This document shows positions 44,543 to 56,127 of a DNA stretch of 64,000 bases, in pieces. The notes beneath the pieces are model-generated. The model made no database searches. It saw only the letters and a program-made list of their open reading frames with translations, and was not told the DNA's origin. A program made the translations under genes and the position numbers. The DNA is taken from contig JBCFYV010003508.1 in assembly GCA_039000515.1 (NCBI GenBank), positions 49,251,265-49,315,264 of the forward strand, given 5' to 3'. Source of the stretch: Timema cristinae (lineage: Eukaryota > Arthropoda > Insecta > Phasmatodea > Timematidae). How positions within the stretch are numbered: the stretch's first letter is position 1; each line of letters begins with the position of its first letter.

Positions 44543-45149
44543 ACCATGAGATGATCAAATAAATAGAAGAAAACTGTACCCCATAATTTAAATAGGAACT
44601 CTTCAAGATGATAGTACAAAATCTTGTTTGACGGCTCAGGTGGAAACTATTTTTTTAAGGGCACCGTCTACTTTAAGGGACATATCCAAACACTTCGGTA
44701 TTAGTTATCAGAATGGTTGTTCCGAAGCTTCGAAACCAATGAAACAATTATAAATTATCTCAAAATTTTCTATCGGGATTTTATTGAAATATAAATCCAT
44801 TTGTTTGAGGAAGGCTAGATCAATATTTCTACACATTTTTGATCTCAGGAATACAACATTTTCCTTAAACTGTTGAAAATGAACTAATTCCCCCTTTTCA
44901 TGAATATTTTAAAAATGATAAAACCCAAAAGTTACCTAAGGTTTCTAACCCTATTGGGACCCTATGCCTCCATTTAGTTGTTAACTATATTTCTTAATAA
45001 ACCACTGCTAATATAGCTGAGCGTTTCATAACGTCTGCAACATGTCTCAGGACTCATTTGGGTGGCCCCCTTAAGAACCTGCCTTACTTCCTAGTCCAGT
45101 AGCAGCACTGTAAAGTGTAAGCTTTGCTACTCTTTTTAACGTGAACGCT
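44543..45149. other. intronic sequence
   Basis: Nothing recognised. Confidence 0.45.
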
Positions 45150-45330
45150 AGACTTTTATAGTATCCGGTAGCGTGTCTGCCTACTGAGCTAAGAGTCCCG
45201 GGTTCGATTCCTGGCATGGTCGAAAATGTATCATTGGTGAAATGTGGGTTTACCCTTTCACAGTGATAAATTAACGGCTGGGGACTGGATGTTGTGCCTG
45301 TGTTAGTCTTTAGCTATATTATAAGACATA
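45150..45330 (+). mobile_element. SINE-like repeat, group F
   Basis: tRNA-like head 'tatccggtagcgtgtctgcc' with B box 'ccgggttcgattcctgg', then 'gtgggtttaccctttcac' and tail 'ggctggggactggatgttgt'. A degraded relative lies at 20571. No A/B-type tail. Confidence 0.65.
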
Positions 45331-45519
45331 TGAAGCTACGACAGGCTAGAAGGCCGATAGTGGGAAATATATGGCTTGAATAGAAAACTAACCACAGGCT
45401 GGAAACAGCATGGATGTAAAGTAAAGCCTGCTCTTGTCTCTAATATGTTCTCACTCTTTCTTGTACCTCTGTAATATTATTCACAATGTTGGTAATAATT
45501 CTCTATTTGTATTCACAAG

Positions 45520-45964
45520 GAACCAAAGTGCCAAACATTACCGCCACCGAGCTTCGCCTGATTGCAATACTGTGGCATCTTTCGACTCGTCCAGCTCTGA
45601 AAGTCGTGGCGGACTAAATCGCTACTACCGCCAGGCGTGGGAGAACCTCCACCAATCCGCCGGGAACAAGTCGGCCCCCCTAAACCACGCCCCGCTTCGT
45701 CGCAAAGAGACTCTCGACGAGCCGGCGGGTTATCGCAACGTCCCGGGGACGAGGATGATCGGTGCCGAGGTCTTGAGAGACGCCAGCGAGTTGGTAGTCA
45801 GTGACGTGATTCCACCCAAACCGTCGGCCATTGCTGCCGCCGAGAAGAAGCGACACCACCATCACCATCACCACCACGGAGGGGCCGGCGGTGCAAGAGA
45901 GACGCAGGTGGATTGGCGACAGCAGCAGCAACACGCCCGCGCCCAACACAAGAACAGATACTGA
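45520..45964 (+). CDS. fw: furrowed-like receptor, cytoplasmic tail and stop
   Basis: Acceptor 'tattcacaag' ends at 45519; TGA stop at 45962-45964. With the two bases carried from the membrane exon it reads RNQSAKHYRHRASPDCNTV, then ASFDSSSSESRGGLNRYYRQ, AWENLHQSAGNKSAPLNH, and later SELVVSDVIPPKPSAIAA, then eight His in a row, a Gly/Ala patch and QQQQ near the end (KNRY). The SSSES and NRYYRQAWENL blocks look like conserved signalling segments; PPKP could bind an SH3 domain. GC-rich coding sequence against an AT-rich background. 148 residues. Confidence 0.9.
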
Positions 45965-46032
45965 GATACTTTTGTCAAGATGGGTCTGGCCAGTTTTAAA
46001 CCTTGACAATTATTTTAAGGGATTTTCCTTGA

Positions 46033-46038
46033 AATAAA
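46033..46038 (+). terminator. candidate poly(A) signal of fw
   Basis: AATAAA 69 nt after the fw stop codon, followed by T-rich sequence. Confidence 0.5.
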
Positions 46039-47454
46039 TGATAGCTCTATGTTAACAAATATATTTATAACTTACCCTTTTCATTGGGTAGATTAATAAT
46101 ATATATTCAAACAGTGATAATGAAACATTCATTAATATACTATGTAATGAATTAGGCCCGATGGCTAAGCTAATATTTTAAAACATGATCAATATGAGAA
46201 ATATTAAAAAATAAGCCAATTAGTAGCAACAAGAGAATAATATTTATGAAATAAAGTACATTGAGCGAAAACAATTGATAGTAAATAAAATGATGGAATA
46301 TAATATGTAAGTTAACATATATTTGCGAGTAACCATAGTTACATTTAATTTTAGGGAAGATCCTTTATAAGTTTATTTTAGAGATATATTGCTCAAACAT
46401 TGCTATTTATGTATGGGAATTGCGGTTTTATCTCGGTCCACTTTTTGATATAACAATTTTCAAACGATCATATTTTTATTTAATTTGAGATATACTAAAA
46501 TGAGAAATTGATTAAATTTATGTTTAATTAAGCTAATAGTTTTCCTTAACACAAGATAGTTAGGGCTGGATAAATAAAACTTTATGACATAGTTTAATTG
46601 AAGACTGCTCAAATATGACCTTTTTTACTTGTAAGTCGGGGTGATGTATTTATTTCTGTTTAGTCCACCTCTTCTTGACAAATTATTGTGGTCAGATTTG
46701 ATTTTTGTTTTTGTTTGATGGGGGTGTAATAAATTAACTGATATTTGAAAAAAAATCAGTAAATTTTATGAAAGGCTAACTAGGTAATAGAACAGAACAA
46801 TTTAATTTTTATGCATTTTAGTATGTAAGGCCTATGCCATTGAATTAAGAAGTTAGAATTTAAACTTGAGACTGTATATATTATGTATTAATTATTTCTT
46901 AAAAATATAATTATATTAAAGTAAATTTTAATTTGTTGAGAAAAAAATGGTAAAAAGTATTTACATCCAAATATATTTTAAATGGTGCTACTAACATCAT
47001 TCATGTGTTTTTAATACACGGGTTTTATTGAAATTTCAAAATGTTTCTTTACTTTGAGTAGTGTATTTAGCATAGTTGTCTTGTTTGATTTAATATTTTG
47101 AATTATTATTCATCACTATATATCTTTTTCAAATATAGATAAGTTTTTTTTAATCTGGTTACAAAGAATTATATCACATAATTAAATACCACAAAGAAGG
47201 TAAAATTAATTATAGAACAAAAATATATTTTCGTTTTAATTAATTAAATCTTGTGACCAAAATAAACAGTCACCAAAAAATTAAGTTTATGATGTTTAAT
47301 TAAGTGTTTAGTTTTAATTTGGTATGTTCAATAGAAAAATGCCAAAAATATATATTCTAGAAAATTAATGACGCTAATTCATATAAAGTAGGAAAGAGAA
47401 TCATTCTAGCAACATTTTCTGTTAGGAATTTTTTATTTTAATTTAGGGTATTTT

Positions 47455-47665
47455 ACATGCCCTTTATGAACCAATTGATTTTAATCAGCACAAGACTTAA
47501 AAACCTAACTCGATTTTCAAACAAACACGACACCCAATCCCCAGTTGTATATTAAGTACTGTTAAGGGGGTGGTACCAATAATAACTTTTAGGTCATGTT
47601 GAAGATTTAAACCCGAAACCTCTAGTTCGGTAGAAAATGCGCTTATGACTAAGCTAAGAAGCTCT
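47455..47665 (+). mobile_element. SINE-like repeat, group E
   Basis: 'tgccctttatgaaccaattg', 'ttaatcagcacaagactta', 'cacgacacccaatcccca', then the reversed B-box-like 'gatttaaacccgaaacc'. Diverged relative of 24405 and 2668. Confidence 0.5.
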
Positions 47666-49529
47666 TAAAACACAAATTACACAAACAAACATCAATTCTA
47701 GTATAATCAAGCCCTGTTATTACATATGATGGTGTGGGTGGTATCTGTTGACAGAAATATAGCATTATAATAGCGTATGTGTTTTGTGTCTTCTGAAAGT
47801 TCTTCGCTAAGCAGGTGAATACATTAACATCCATTTCTTTTAACGATAGATTAAGTTCTTATTGTGTTTTAGACCAAACATATCGACCAATTATATTTTA
47901 TTTTAATGAGGTTGAAAACATTTAAAGTTGTAATTTAACTAAGTATATTTGTTTGTTGTGAAGAAGTTGTGAGTCAATTAAATGTCATTTAAATATTGCA
48001 AGTGCCCTGATTTTCTTATAAATGGACATTTGGAGTACCTTTATAGAAAATAGTAACTTTTTTCAACTGTCAACATTGATATTATTAAAATATCATCAAT
48101 GTTATTATGTAGGTGTCAATAAAATCTATCAAAACTGACAGCATAAGCCACATGATGTAATGTGTTAGTTTTTTCTGTCAGATTTGTACATTCATAAGAA
48201 AATTAGGGTGTAGGTAGTTATATTTTCCCTGGATGTGTGTGTATGTCGATATAAATTTTAAATCAAAGAATATATATACAATTTTATTAATATTTAAGAA
48301 GTGAAATATAAATAAGTGTGCATTCTTATGAGTAAATTATTCCAATATATTATGCTATTTTTAGTTTCTGGTGCCTGTAACCATTAAGATCAGTTAAAAC
48401 CCTTGAAAATTGCTGTTATTTGATACATTGCAGTGTAAATTAAGTTAGTTTGGACACCTGTAATTCTCGGAGATATGTAAAGGTGCACGGTTTGGTTAGT
48501 AAAACTACGTAGTTGAATTCCTTGGCCTTACTTTGTAGGGAATAAAAATATATTTTTAAATTATACAAATGGCAGGTAGAGTTGATTTTATTCTTGTAAA
48601 ATTTGATCAAAGTTAGGCTGATGCAATTCACGTAGATTGTAAAAAAACATAATGTGCATACTTTCTATTGCAAATTCCGGAGGATATTTTTGCATTCTAT
48701 AGAACCAATGGCCCAACAGTGAGGTGACCGGTATTTATTATAATTTAATATTCACAAGTTTATGAAAAAAATAAAATAAGTGAAGGTATAGTGGCAACTG
48801 TACTTTCCTGGTTATAAAGAGACTGTAGAATATATAATACTACCCAAATAACATCGGAAGAATTTTTTTTATTACTTATAAAAAAACCTCATTTTACAGA
48901 TATATTTTTTAATGTGCTTAAAAAAGGATTTAAAAAAGTATAAAAAAATAAATACCAAATAAAGATAGATGATCTTATAATACTTAAGACCATTTGCATT
49001 TTGTTTGATAAATATTTAATTGATGTCCAAACAAGAAAATGATCATCAACAGAAATTGTCAACCTGTTCACAGAAAGAAATAATTTTACTATGTTTTACA
49101 GTGTTTTCATTGTTTGTTAATTTTGGAACTGTGAGATGTTATTACTGTGCACATAAATTTATTTTTAATATTTTTCTTTAGTGGAGTAAGTGTGTGGTGA
49201 ATTGATTTAACTTCTTGAAATGCCTAAACATAGTTCAGTCAGGCACAATATATTTATTAAATACAAATATTGATTTGTTTCACAAATATTTACAGAGTGA
49301 AATATACAATTATTTTCTGAAATAGATGAATTGAACACAATTGTATTATAATATTTAGATAATTATTTCATTTGAAAAGAAAACGACACAATGTACAGAA
49401 TAATGTAAAACTTGTCTAATAAAATGTAATATTATAATTAAAACCAATAAAAAATGTACAAACTTACTTCCATGACGCAAATTAATAACCCCACATTTAC
49501 AAGTTTTACTTCAAATAAATGTATGTATA

Positions 49530-49840
49530 AAACTCCAGGGTGTAAGCCCGCAGGAAAGCTGTATCGACCGAGTTGCCGCCATCTGTTGGAGAAGATAGTG
49601 CAAATAGCTGTGGATAGCGGGTGTCATGCGGTTAACACAATAAATCATCCAGACGTTAATCTCATTTCTCTAGACCGGAGCAGCTACCTCTTTGTTCAAG
49701 TATCGCCTCATTTGTTGTTGGGTTTCCTACTTTTATTCACCACAAATGTGGGTACATTTTCTTCCAAATTCTGCCCTCCTTATCCCTATCTAAATATTGT
49801 AATTAATGTTTCCATATAACCCAAACTGTTACTAAGACCA
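49530..49840 (-). mobile_element. SINE family H, 3' part, with B-like tail material
   Basis: 49530-49700 aligns with the H copy split at 51611/54293: 'gtgtaagcccgcagg', 'ccgagttgccgccatctgtt', 'gcgggtgtcatgcggtta'. 49730-49840 resembles the plus-strand B body and tail ('aaatgtgggtacattttctt', 'ataacccaaactgttactaa'). Confidence 0.55.
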
Positions 49841-50477
49841 AGGTTGCTTTATTTTCCCAGACACTTTCCATAAAAGTGACTGTTGTGAGGTTTTGTCGAT
49901 AGTGTTTAGAACAGGAACAGGACAACCTGACCTTGATGTGGAAATCAAAGCTGTTGCTATGTTTCAAGGGGGAGAAGATGCAGGGTTGGGGGGTGTAACC
50001 GAGATAAGAGAGCCAGCTATATATAGCTTGCAGTGGAATGTCCCAAATTCCCAAACATTTCAATATTTTTAAAATATGTTGTGAAATTCCCTGCGTTTCT
50101 CTGTTGTTTTTTCAGATGTACCAAGCTCTGTGTTTATTCCAGTTTTACAGGTGTGTGGCAGCCCTGTAAGTCGCAGTGACAGAAAAAAATCCTTTACATA
50201 CGTATCTCTTAGCTATAAGGAGTCTCATTATAAAAGAAGTACCTATTTTAAAAATGGTGAGGTTCACTCTAAACAGCTTCCAATAATACTTCTATAACAT
50301 GTGCCTAGCAATTATCTAAAAGTATCCGGGTAGAGATAAATAAATAGGTTCTAAGGGCATTTAAATATCAGAAAATTTCTGGAGGAAAAATACTTATAAT
50401 TAAAATAGCTAAGAAGCATTAAATTTTCAAATTTTCACTTAAAGGACACTGCAAATAACTTTAAAGGGGTATCCATT
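49841..50477. other. intergenic sequence
   Basis: Nothing recognised. Confidence 0.45.
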
Positions 50478-50684
50478 ATTATTATTATTAGCACCACGTC
50501 TTACTACCCGTTCGGGTTATACGCACTTATGCTAATGTGTAATGGTAGGGTGATTGTGAGATGAAATGGAGGGCCTACAGTTTAACGTGGGATCCGAACC
50601 ACAGTGGAGGCCTGGCATTCCCCACATTCACAAGTTGTGATTAATACACGTCTTGTCAGAGGTGAAGGAAGGGTTTGGTATAGT
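50478..50684 (-). mobile_element. SINE family A, head missing
   Basis: (TTA)n and the reversed tail 'gcaccacgtcttactacccg', body 'ccacagtggaggcctggc', the subfamily insertion 'ttgtgattaatacac', and a break at 'gaagggtttggta' before the tRNA-like head. Confidence 0.88.
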
Positions 50685-51610
50685 ATATTATTTGGTATTT
50701 TATATATATATATAAAAAAAATGGCCATGGCAAGAAATGATCAGAAGACTGTTGTCTGAAGACTTATTATTTCTTTACATAAATAAAATACTGTACGAGT
50801 CTGTATTTTGGGCACAATCAAATCAAACACGGCCACATGGGCAACAAGCATTGCGTCATTGTGTTGCCTTCAAGAAGATATTACATGGATTAAAACATTT
50901 TCACTATAAAACTGTATACAAATCTAAATTAAAACACAGCCATGACATTTCCCAGAGATCAATAGTGTATTTACTCTGTAAGACGGTAAACTTACCTTGA
51001 CGGGTTACACTATGATGTAACTTATAAAATAGGGCCATATTGTGATTGGTCAAGTTAAGATATTTCCAAGGTAAACAAAATGTATCTATATAGGCCGCAT
51101 CTCACGAAATTCCACTAATTCAGCTGTTTTCAATTTTATATATATGCTCACTTGTTCCGTTATTTTGATGTTTTTCAGCATTATGCGCGCAGTGAATAAC
51201 TTTGACTGCCATTTTATGCTGGTAATTCGGTCAGTTTAGAGTAGTGATGGGTACTATTGATAGTTTTCATCTGTAAACTTTATATATGATAGTGTAAGCA
51301 TGTTATTAGGATTGTATATACATTCACCAGTGGCGTATTCTGAGAAAAATTAATAGTTATGCTGTACTCTACCCAAGGACCCTCAACCACTGTTGTCCAA
51401 GAACGTCGAGGGATTATTCCAAGGGATATATTTGAAGATGTGTCCATATAGAACAGTGGTTCTCGAACATTTATTATTTCCCTTCAACTGTATACTATCC
51501 TAGAACATTTTGAGCCCCCCCACCCCCTCCTATCCACTCCCATATTCTCTCTTCTTTTATTTATCCATAACGATGATTACCATCCACTCAAAATGTAATA
51601 AAAGTAACTC
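50685..51610. other. intergenic sequence
   Basis: Contains (TA)n at 50701-50713. An hAT-like terminus is seen at 51453-51473 ('agaacagtggttctcgaac'). An 87-codon plus-strand open frame (50737-51000) has no recognisable feature. Confidence 0.4.
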
Positions 51611-51631
51611 CGTGGTGTCAGCCCGCATTCA

Positions 51632-51639
51632 GGCTATAC
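51632..51639. repeat. target-site duplication, left (ggctatac)
   Basis: Exact copy of 54293-54300; the 8-bp length is as expected for hAT. Confidence 0.95.
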
Positions 51640-52018
51640 CAGGGGTTTCCAACTTGTAAGGGCTCGAGGGCCACAGTGGAAGCCTTAGGCATGATTGCGG
51701 GCCGCACTTTAATAATAGGCCAATTTTCGTATAACTCTGCAAATAGAACAGAGGTACTAGTATGAAATAATATGTATTGTTTTATTGAAACAAAGGCTTA
51801 ATCATTTTATTTGCTTAAAACACTATTTTACAATTGCATAAAAGAGTGAAATTAAAAATAAACAAAAATTATTATACCAAAAGCAATTGAATTTCGAAGA
51901 AGAGCAACAATGTCAGTTTATTTGACTTAATATTTGACAAATGGCACCCAAAAAAAACTAATCCAAAGTCAAACTGAAATTAATAATATATTCAAAATAA
52001 AACTTAAAAAAGGACAAT

Positions 52019-53512
52019 TTAGTGGGAGTATTGTGATCGATCAGCTGCCTCTACCAATGAACGAATGTCCACCTCGAGCTCTGTTGTTGCTAATCTCAAA
52101 AGATGCAGCAAGGAAGAATCTGCAAGTCGACTTCTGTACTGATTTTTAATGAATTTCATAGAAGAAAAAACACTTTCACATATGTACGTGCTCCCAAACA
52201 TTGAAGTCATTTTTAGTCCAAATTGTCTTAAGTTTGGATATCTTTCGCTGGATAGCAGTTTAAAAAAATGTGATCCCTTTTCTTGTCTGGTCTGTAGCAA
52301 CGTATCGGCTTGTAGATCGCACAGTTCAAGTTGTAGGTGTGGTTCTTGTTCCTCGATTGTAACACCAAGAGGATTCGTGTAAAGCTGTACACTGCTTTTC
52401 AGTGTTTCAGTTTCCTTGAATCGTGTGTTGAATTCTTCAATGATCTCTTGAATGTGTAAACTGAGATCTGAAAAATCTACATTTTCCTGATCTTTTGACG
52501 CCACTAATTGTAGACAGCAAGGGAAATGTGTCAACTCATTGTTTTCCAAAGAACGTTTGAAAATATTTAACTTATTTCGAAATCCATTTACAATTCCCAC
52601 CATATCTGATACGACCTGGTTTCTTCCTTGAAGACTCAGGTTTAAGGTGTTAAGGTGATTTGTCATGTCTGTTAGGAAAGCTAACTGCTTTAAAAATTCT
52701 GGGCTTTGAATTTCTTCTTCTAGTTCTGTGGTATCAGACGAGACAAACTTATTAAGGAATTCAGGGATTTCCTTGCGAATAGCAAAAAACCGTTCAAGGC
52801 ACTTTCCTGCACTCAGCCACCTTACATGGTTGTACAGCAGCAAGTCTCCATATTCTGCCTCAATTTCCAGCAAAAACTGCTTTAGTTGTCTATGCAAAAG
52901 GGCTCGATTTCCACCTCTTAACATATTAATAATTTTAACCACAAATTTAAAAACTTCCGTTTTCTTAATTGATTTCCCACATAACGCTCCCTGGTGAATA
53001 AGACAGTGGATCATAGGACACGTTACGCCATTTTCTTTTAGCAATCCCGTCAGACCTGTCTTCTCCCCTGTCATTGCTGGCGCTCCATCTGTCACAATGG
53101 TTGAACATTTATTGAAGCCTCCAACTCTTTCGACAGTTTTTTTTAAAGCATCATAAATGTCCCTCCCTTTTGTTGTTCCTTGAAGAGAACAGACATCAAA
53201 TAGCTCCTCTTTACTGCTAAAATCTTCGAAGGTGGTGCGTATAAATATTAATAGCTGACTGACATCTGACTGGTCAGTGCTTTCATCAAGGCATAGCGAG
53301 AAATGCATGCTTTCTTTAACCAATCTAATCAGCGATTTTTCTACTTGTTCTCCCATATCAATTACCCTTCTCTGTACAGTTTGGTTGGAAAGTGGCACTG
53401 ATTCAAATTTCTCAGCCATTTTAGCATCTCCAAAAGCTTTTGCCATTTCCATAGCACACTTTTTAACCAGACTGCCTTCAGTGAAGGGTTTTTTTCGCCT
53501 TTGCAAGTTCAA
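52019..53512 (-). CDS. hAT transposase, RNase H-like catalytic and dimerisation part
   Basis: Open from the A7 shift near 53495 to the stop at 52019. The first 7 residues of the 497-codon frame precede the true join. Landmarks: FSLCLDESTDQSDVSQL (first catalytic Asp), STIVTDGAPAMTGEKTGL (second Asp), CPMIHCLIHQGALCGK (C/H motif of the hAT insertion domain), HVRWLSAGKCLERFF, and the C-terminal dimerisation block FGSTYICESVFSSMKFIK with RSRLADSSLLHLLRL. No internal stop codon, so coding capacity is kept apart from the single frameshift. Length (with the N part about 600 residues) is normal for this group. Confidence 0.92.
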   Translation of the reverse strand: MNLQRRKKPFTEGSLVKKCAMEMAKAFGDAKMAEKFESVPLSNQTVQRRVIDMGEQVEKSLIRLVKESMHFSLCLDESTDQSDVSQLLIFIRTTFEDFSSKEELFDVCSLQGTTKGRDIYDALKKTVERVGGFNKCSTIVTDGAPAMTGEKTGLTGLLKENGVTCPMIHCLIHQGALCGKSIKKTEVFKFVVKIINMLRGGNRALLHRQLKQFLLEIEAEYGDLLLYNHVRWLSAGKCLERFFAIRKEIPEFLNKFVSSDTTELEEEIQSPEFLKQLAFLTDMTNHLNTLNLSLQGRNQVVSDMVGIVNGFRNKLNIFKRSLENNELTHFPCCLQLVASKDQENVDFSDLSLHIQEIIEEFNTRFKETETLKSSVQLYTNPLGVTIEEQEPHLQLELCDLQADTLLQTRQEKGSHFFKLLSSERYPNLRQFGLKMTSMFGSTYICESVFSSMKFIKNQYRSRLADSSLLHLLRLATTELEVDIRSLVEAADRSQYSH

Positions 53513-53834
53513 GCGACACCGCGTAGGAGGCGTACAGAGAAGATGACTGATTTTGTAAGACTTTAATAAACATACCTGTTTGCTGTCTTAATTTCTTTTT
53601 GAAGTCTGCAACTAGTGCGTGTCGAGCTTCTTCCTTATATGTAGCATACTTGTCCTCATGCATTGTTGAGTAGTGTCGTTTAACATTGTACTCTTTTGGT
53701 ACAGACACAATTTGCATGCATACCAAACACTGAAGCTTCCCACTGTTGTTAGTAATTAAATAGTCACTCTCCCAGCTTTCCTTGTAAATTCTGTTTTCAT
53801 TTTCAATTTTGCGTTTCTTTGAGTTTCCGCTCAT
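53478..53834 (-). CDS. hAT transposase, N-terminal BED zinc-finger part
   Basis: Starts with ATG at 53834 (MSGNSKKRKIENEN). Residues 25-55 form a BED-type finger: LQCLVC ... VKRHYSTMHEDKY (C-x2-C ... H-x4-H), which binds transposon DNA. The frame continues AVSLELAKAKK and then shifts at an A7 run (53489-53495) to TLH-stop. The catalytic part resumes in the next frame, with KKPFTEG directly at the shift. One extra A explains it. Confidence 0.9.
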   Translation of the reverse strand: MSGNSKKRKIENENRIYKESWESDYLITNNSGKLQCLVCMQIVSVPKEYNVKRHYSTMHEDKYATYKEEARHALVADFKKKLRQQTGMFIKVLQNQSSSLYASYAVSLELAKAKKTLH

Positions 53835-54292
53835 TTTTATTCACGTAAAAAACACAAGCAACGGTACACTTTACACTCAACACAAAACAAAGCCTTCAAA
53901 ATGTAAAGTAACTTGTGAAACTTCACTACACGTCAAGCAAACGCGACTGAGCCAGAGTGGAGACGAGAGGAGTAGCCAGCAAGCCTTACCGGGCGAGTCA
54001 ATTGTTACGGGAGTGAAGGGGAGAGAGGTCAGTAGAAGGGCCCAACTACTTTTGCTGGGTCCTGCATTGTGCGATGCAGTGCGTAACTTGTAGAACGGCT
54101 GAATATTATTTCTTTATCAACTTCATTTGCTCATTTTTGCCTTATGAATATTAATACATTTTTTGAAGAGCTATGAAATATTTTTCGTAACTTTTCTTGA
54201 GATTAAAAAAAATTTCTTAAAATGATTTGCGGGCCGCAAAATTGGTCTCACGGGCCGCATGCGGCCCGCGGGCCGCCAGTTGGAAACCCCTG

Positions 54293-54300
54293 GGCTATAC
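54293..54300. repeat. target-site duplication, right (ggctatac)
   Basis: Identical to 51632-51639. Confidence 0.95.
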
Positions 54301-54585
54301 CTACCGAGTGGCTACCAAACTGTTTGGTGAATTAATGCCAACTCTTGTAGATAGAGGGTGTCATGTGGTCAGCACTACGAGGACTCCAGACATTAAGCTC
54401 GGCTTTATATACCGGCGCCAGTACTACTTTATTCTAGTAGCTCCTTATTTATCCACCCTCGGCTGAATCTAACTAGTTCCAGACCCACTGCTTCCCAGAT
54501 AATCTGGACGCGCCGGGAATCAAACCCAGGACCTCTGGGTCCGTAGCCAGAACCTCTTACCACTAGACCACATAGGCGGTCCTCA

Positions 54586-56020
54586 AATTGTAATGATATC
54601 TACATGGTTAGAAATTTAAGTAACTATTAATGTCGGGGCTAAGAGTGGTATGGGCACATTTCTGAATGCATAAGAGAGACAGATCCTATTCAATTAGCCC
54701 AGTGTAATTAAAAGCATACAGTTAGCAATACTCAAACAATCATAATAAGAGTAAAATGAAATGATACATCGATCAATCGTCCATCAGATCTTGGTGAGAG
54801 GGAGTCAGGTGGATTGTCCAACTCACGTTGCAATTAAAACTATTTCATAAAGTCTAACTTAACTCACACAATGCTGCTTGGAAACAAACGAGTCTTCCAA
54901 CTTGAGAATTTATGCTCCAGAAGCTATTTAGATGTGTAAACTAACATAGGGGAGGTTATTAATACTCTATCGCTACGTCATTGGTTTATTGCTAAGATAT
55001 TTACACATATCTTTAGCTGTAAGCGGTGGTGCACCCAAGGGGGAGAGGGGCAAACAGGGTATTTGAATTTGACCCCCCTCCCCTTAACAATTAAAAAAAA
55101 TAATAATAATAGCTTCGATACCATTTGCATTATTTCTTTGATGTATAATTATATAAAATCACAATGACTAATAAGTCGTTAATGTAAAACAAAACTAAAA
55201 GAACACTATTAAAACTCCACAATCCTTTCTACTAAAGAAGAACAAGAATTACCGTCAACTACGGTTAAAGTAGCCTTGTCACCCATCCCCTCCCCTTTTC
55301 ACCACTCTATCCGTGCTGAAATGCCTAAATTTGAAAAAGTGGTTAAACGTGTTTATTACATGATAATACATGTGACTAGAATACCTAAACATAACTCAAT
55401 GTATTTAATTAGTGTATAATTTAAAGCTTGTTATGTTTACTATTATTTTACAATTAATTATATATTTATTTTATGTATTTCTACTTAAACTATACTAAAT
55501 TAGCTTGATAAATAAACAATGTGATCTTGAATATTTTTTTCAATTGTTGGTACAATGCTTAGCTTGCTTCACAGGAACAGCATGACCTGGGGTGTAAAAA
55601 ATGAGCTCATTGGCCAGTTACTTACGGGCGAGTGGAAAGGAATGTGTTGCAACCCCCTAGACATTGGGCAAGGTCATTAGAGCCTCCCTAGCTGGCCTTG
55701 CAGTGTTCAAGCAGCAAGCCCTGGGTTTCCTATTGTGCCAAGTAGAACCTTTTGGAAGAAGAATTACTTAAAACTCAGTATTCTTGGAATATGAATCAAT
55801 ATTAGTTTTAAAACTAATAATTCATTACATGTATATTTATTAACAATTTAAACATTAGTATTTACACAGTTAGCACAAACAGCTAGTCCATATCATTATG
55901 GGTATGCTGCGCAGGACTAGCATACCCGGAGAATACGCCACTGGTAGTCACAAGTTATAAAGACCATGCGAGACTCTGGCACTTAACCCAACATATGAGC
56001 ATCATTTGGACAGGTTAGTC
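54586..56020. other. intergenic sequence downstream of the S28 gene
   Basis: AT-rich, nothing recognised. On the minus strand AATAAA at 55841-55836 lies about 180 nt after the S28 stop and is a candidate poly(A) signal. Confidence 0.5.
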
Positions 56021-56127
56021 CTATTGCAGCCAGCGCTTTACGAGTTCAAAGATCTGTAGACGTGCCTCCACTAGTCCCGGGGGATCATCCGGGGAACTCG
56101 GGTACATGTTCGCACAATGTGCTGTTC
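56021..56127 (-). CDS. S28 serine carboxypeptidase (PRSS16/K12H4.7-like), exon 7 (last)
   Basis: Minus-strand acceptor 'caattgtag' ends at 56128; stop TAG at 56023-56021. It reads [20 protein letters not shown], then [15 protein letters not shown]. The His of AHCANMYP is the family's catalytic His; DPPGLxxAR...I...W is the usual S28 ending. Phase 1 in; 1+107 nt is an exact number of codons. Family members are secreted or lysosomal prolyl-type exopeptidases related to thymus-specific serine protease. Confidence 0.95.

Larger units (their letters stand above)
45965..49450 (+). other. probable 3' UTR and downstream region of fw
   Basis: Very AT-rich and nearly free of SINEs, unlike the rest of the window. 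AATAAA at 46033-46038, 70 nt after the stop, may be a proximal poly(A) signal; 'ctaataaaatg' near 49418 could be a distal one. A long UTR is inferred from low repeat density only. Confidence 0.4.
51640..54292 (-). mobile_element. hAT transposon, nearly intact (2,653 bp)
   Basis: Terminal inverted repeats 'caggggtttccaact' are identical over 15 bp at both ends (51640-51654 and 54278-54292). An exact 8-bp target duplication 'ggctatac' flanks it. Subterminal GC-rich 'gcgggccgca' motifs occur near both ends, possible transposase binding sites. It carries a BED-finger hAT transposase on the minus strand, close to the group annotated in vertebrates as GTF2IRD2/ZBED/SCAND3-like (Charlie-type). Perfect ends and duplication imply a recent insertion. 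Confidence 0.95.
51611..54585 (-). mobile_element. SINE family H, split by the hAT insertion
   Basis: The minus-strand head at 54585-54487 is tRNA-like ('gcctatgtggtctagtggta', B box 'ctgggtttgattcccgg'). The body continues to 54293, jumps over the hAT and finishes at 51639-51611. The two sides align without gap to 49530-49700 when one copy of the 8-bp duplication is removed. Only 51611-51639 and 54293-54585 belong to the SINE. Confidence 0.75.

Noticed and set aside
45681..46009. 109-codon minus-strand open frame over the fw tail exon
   Set aside because: Shadow of the GC-rich cytoplasmic exon on the plus strand.
50737..51000. 87-codon plus-strand open frame
   Set aside because: No domain, no splice or promoter context; chance ORF.
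52019..53834. Host gene related to GTF2IRD2 or ZBED
   Set aside because: Intact inverted ends and target duplication show it is the transposase of a resident hAT and not a domesticated gene.
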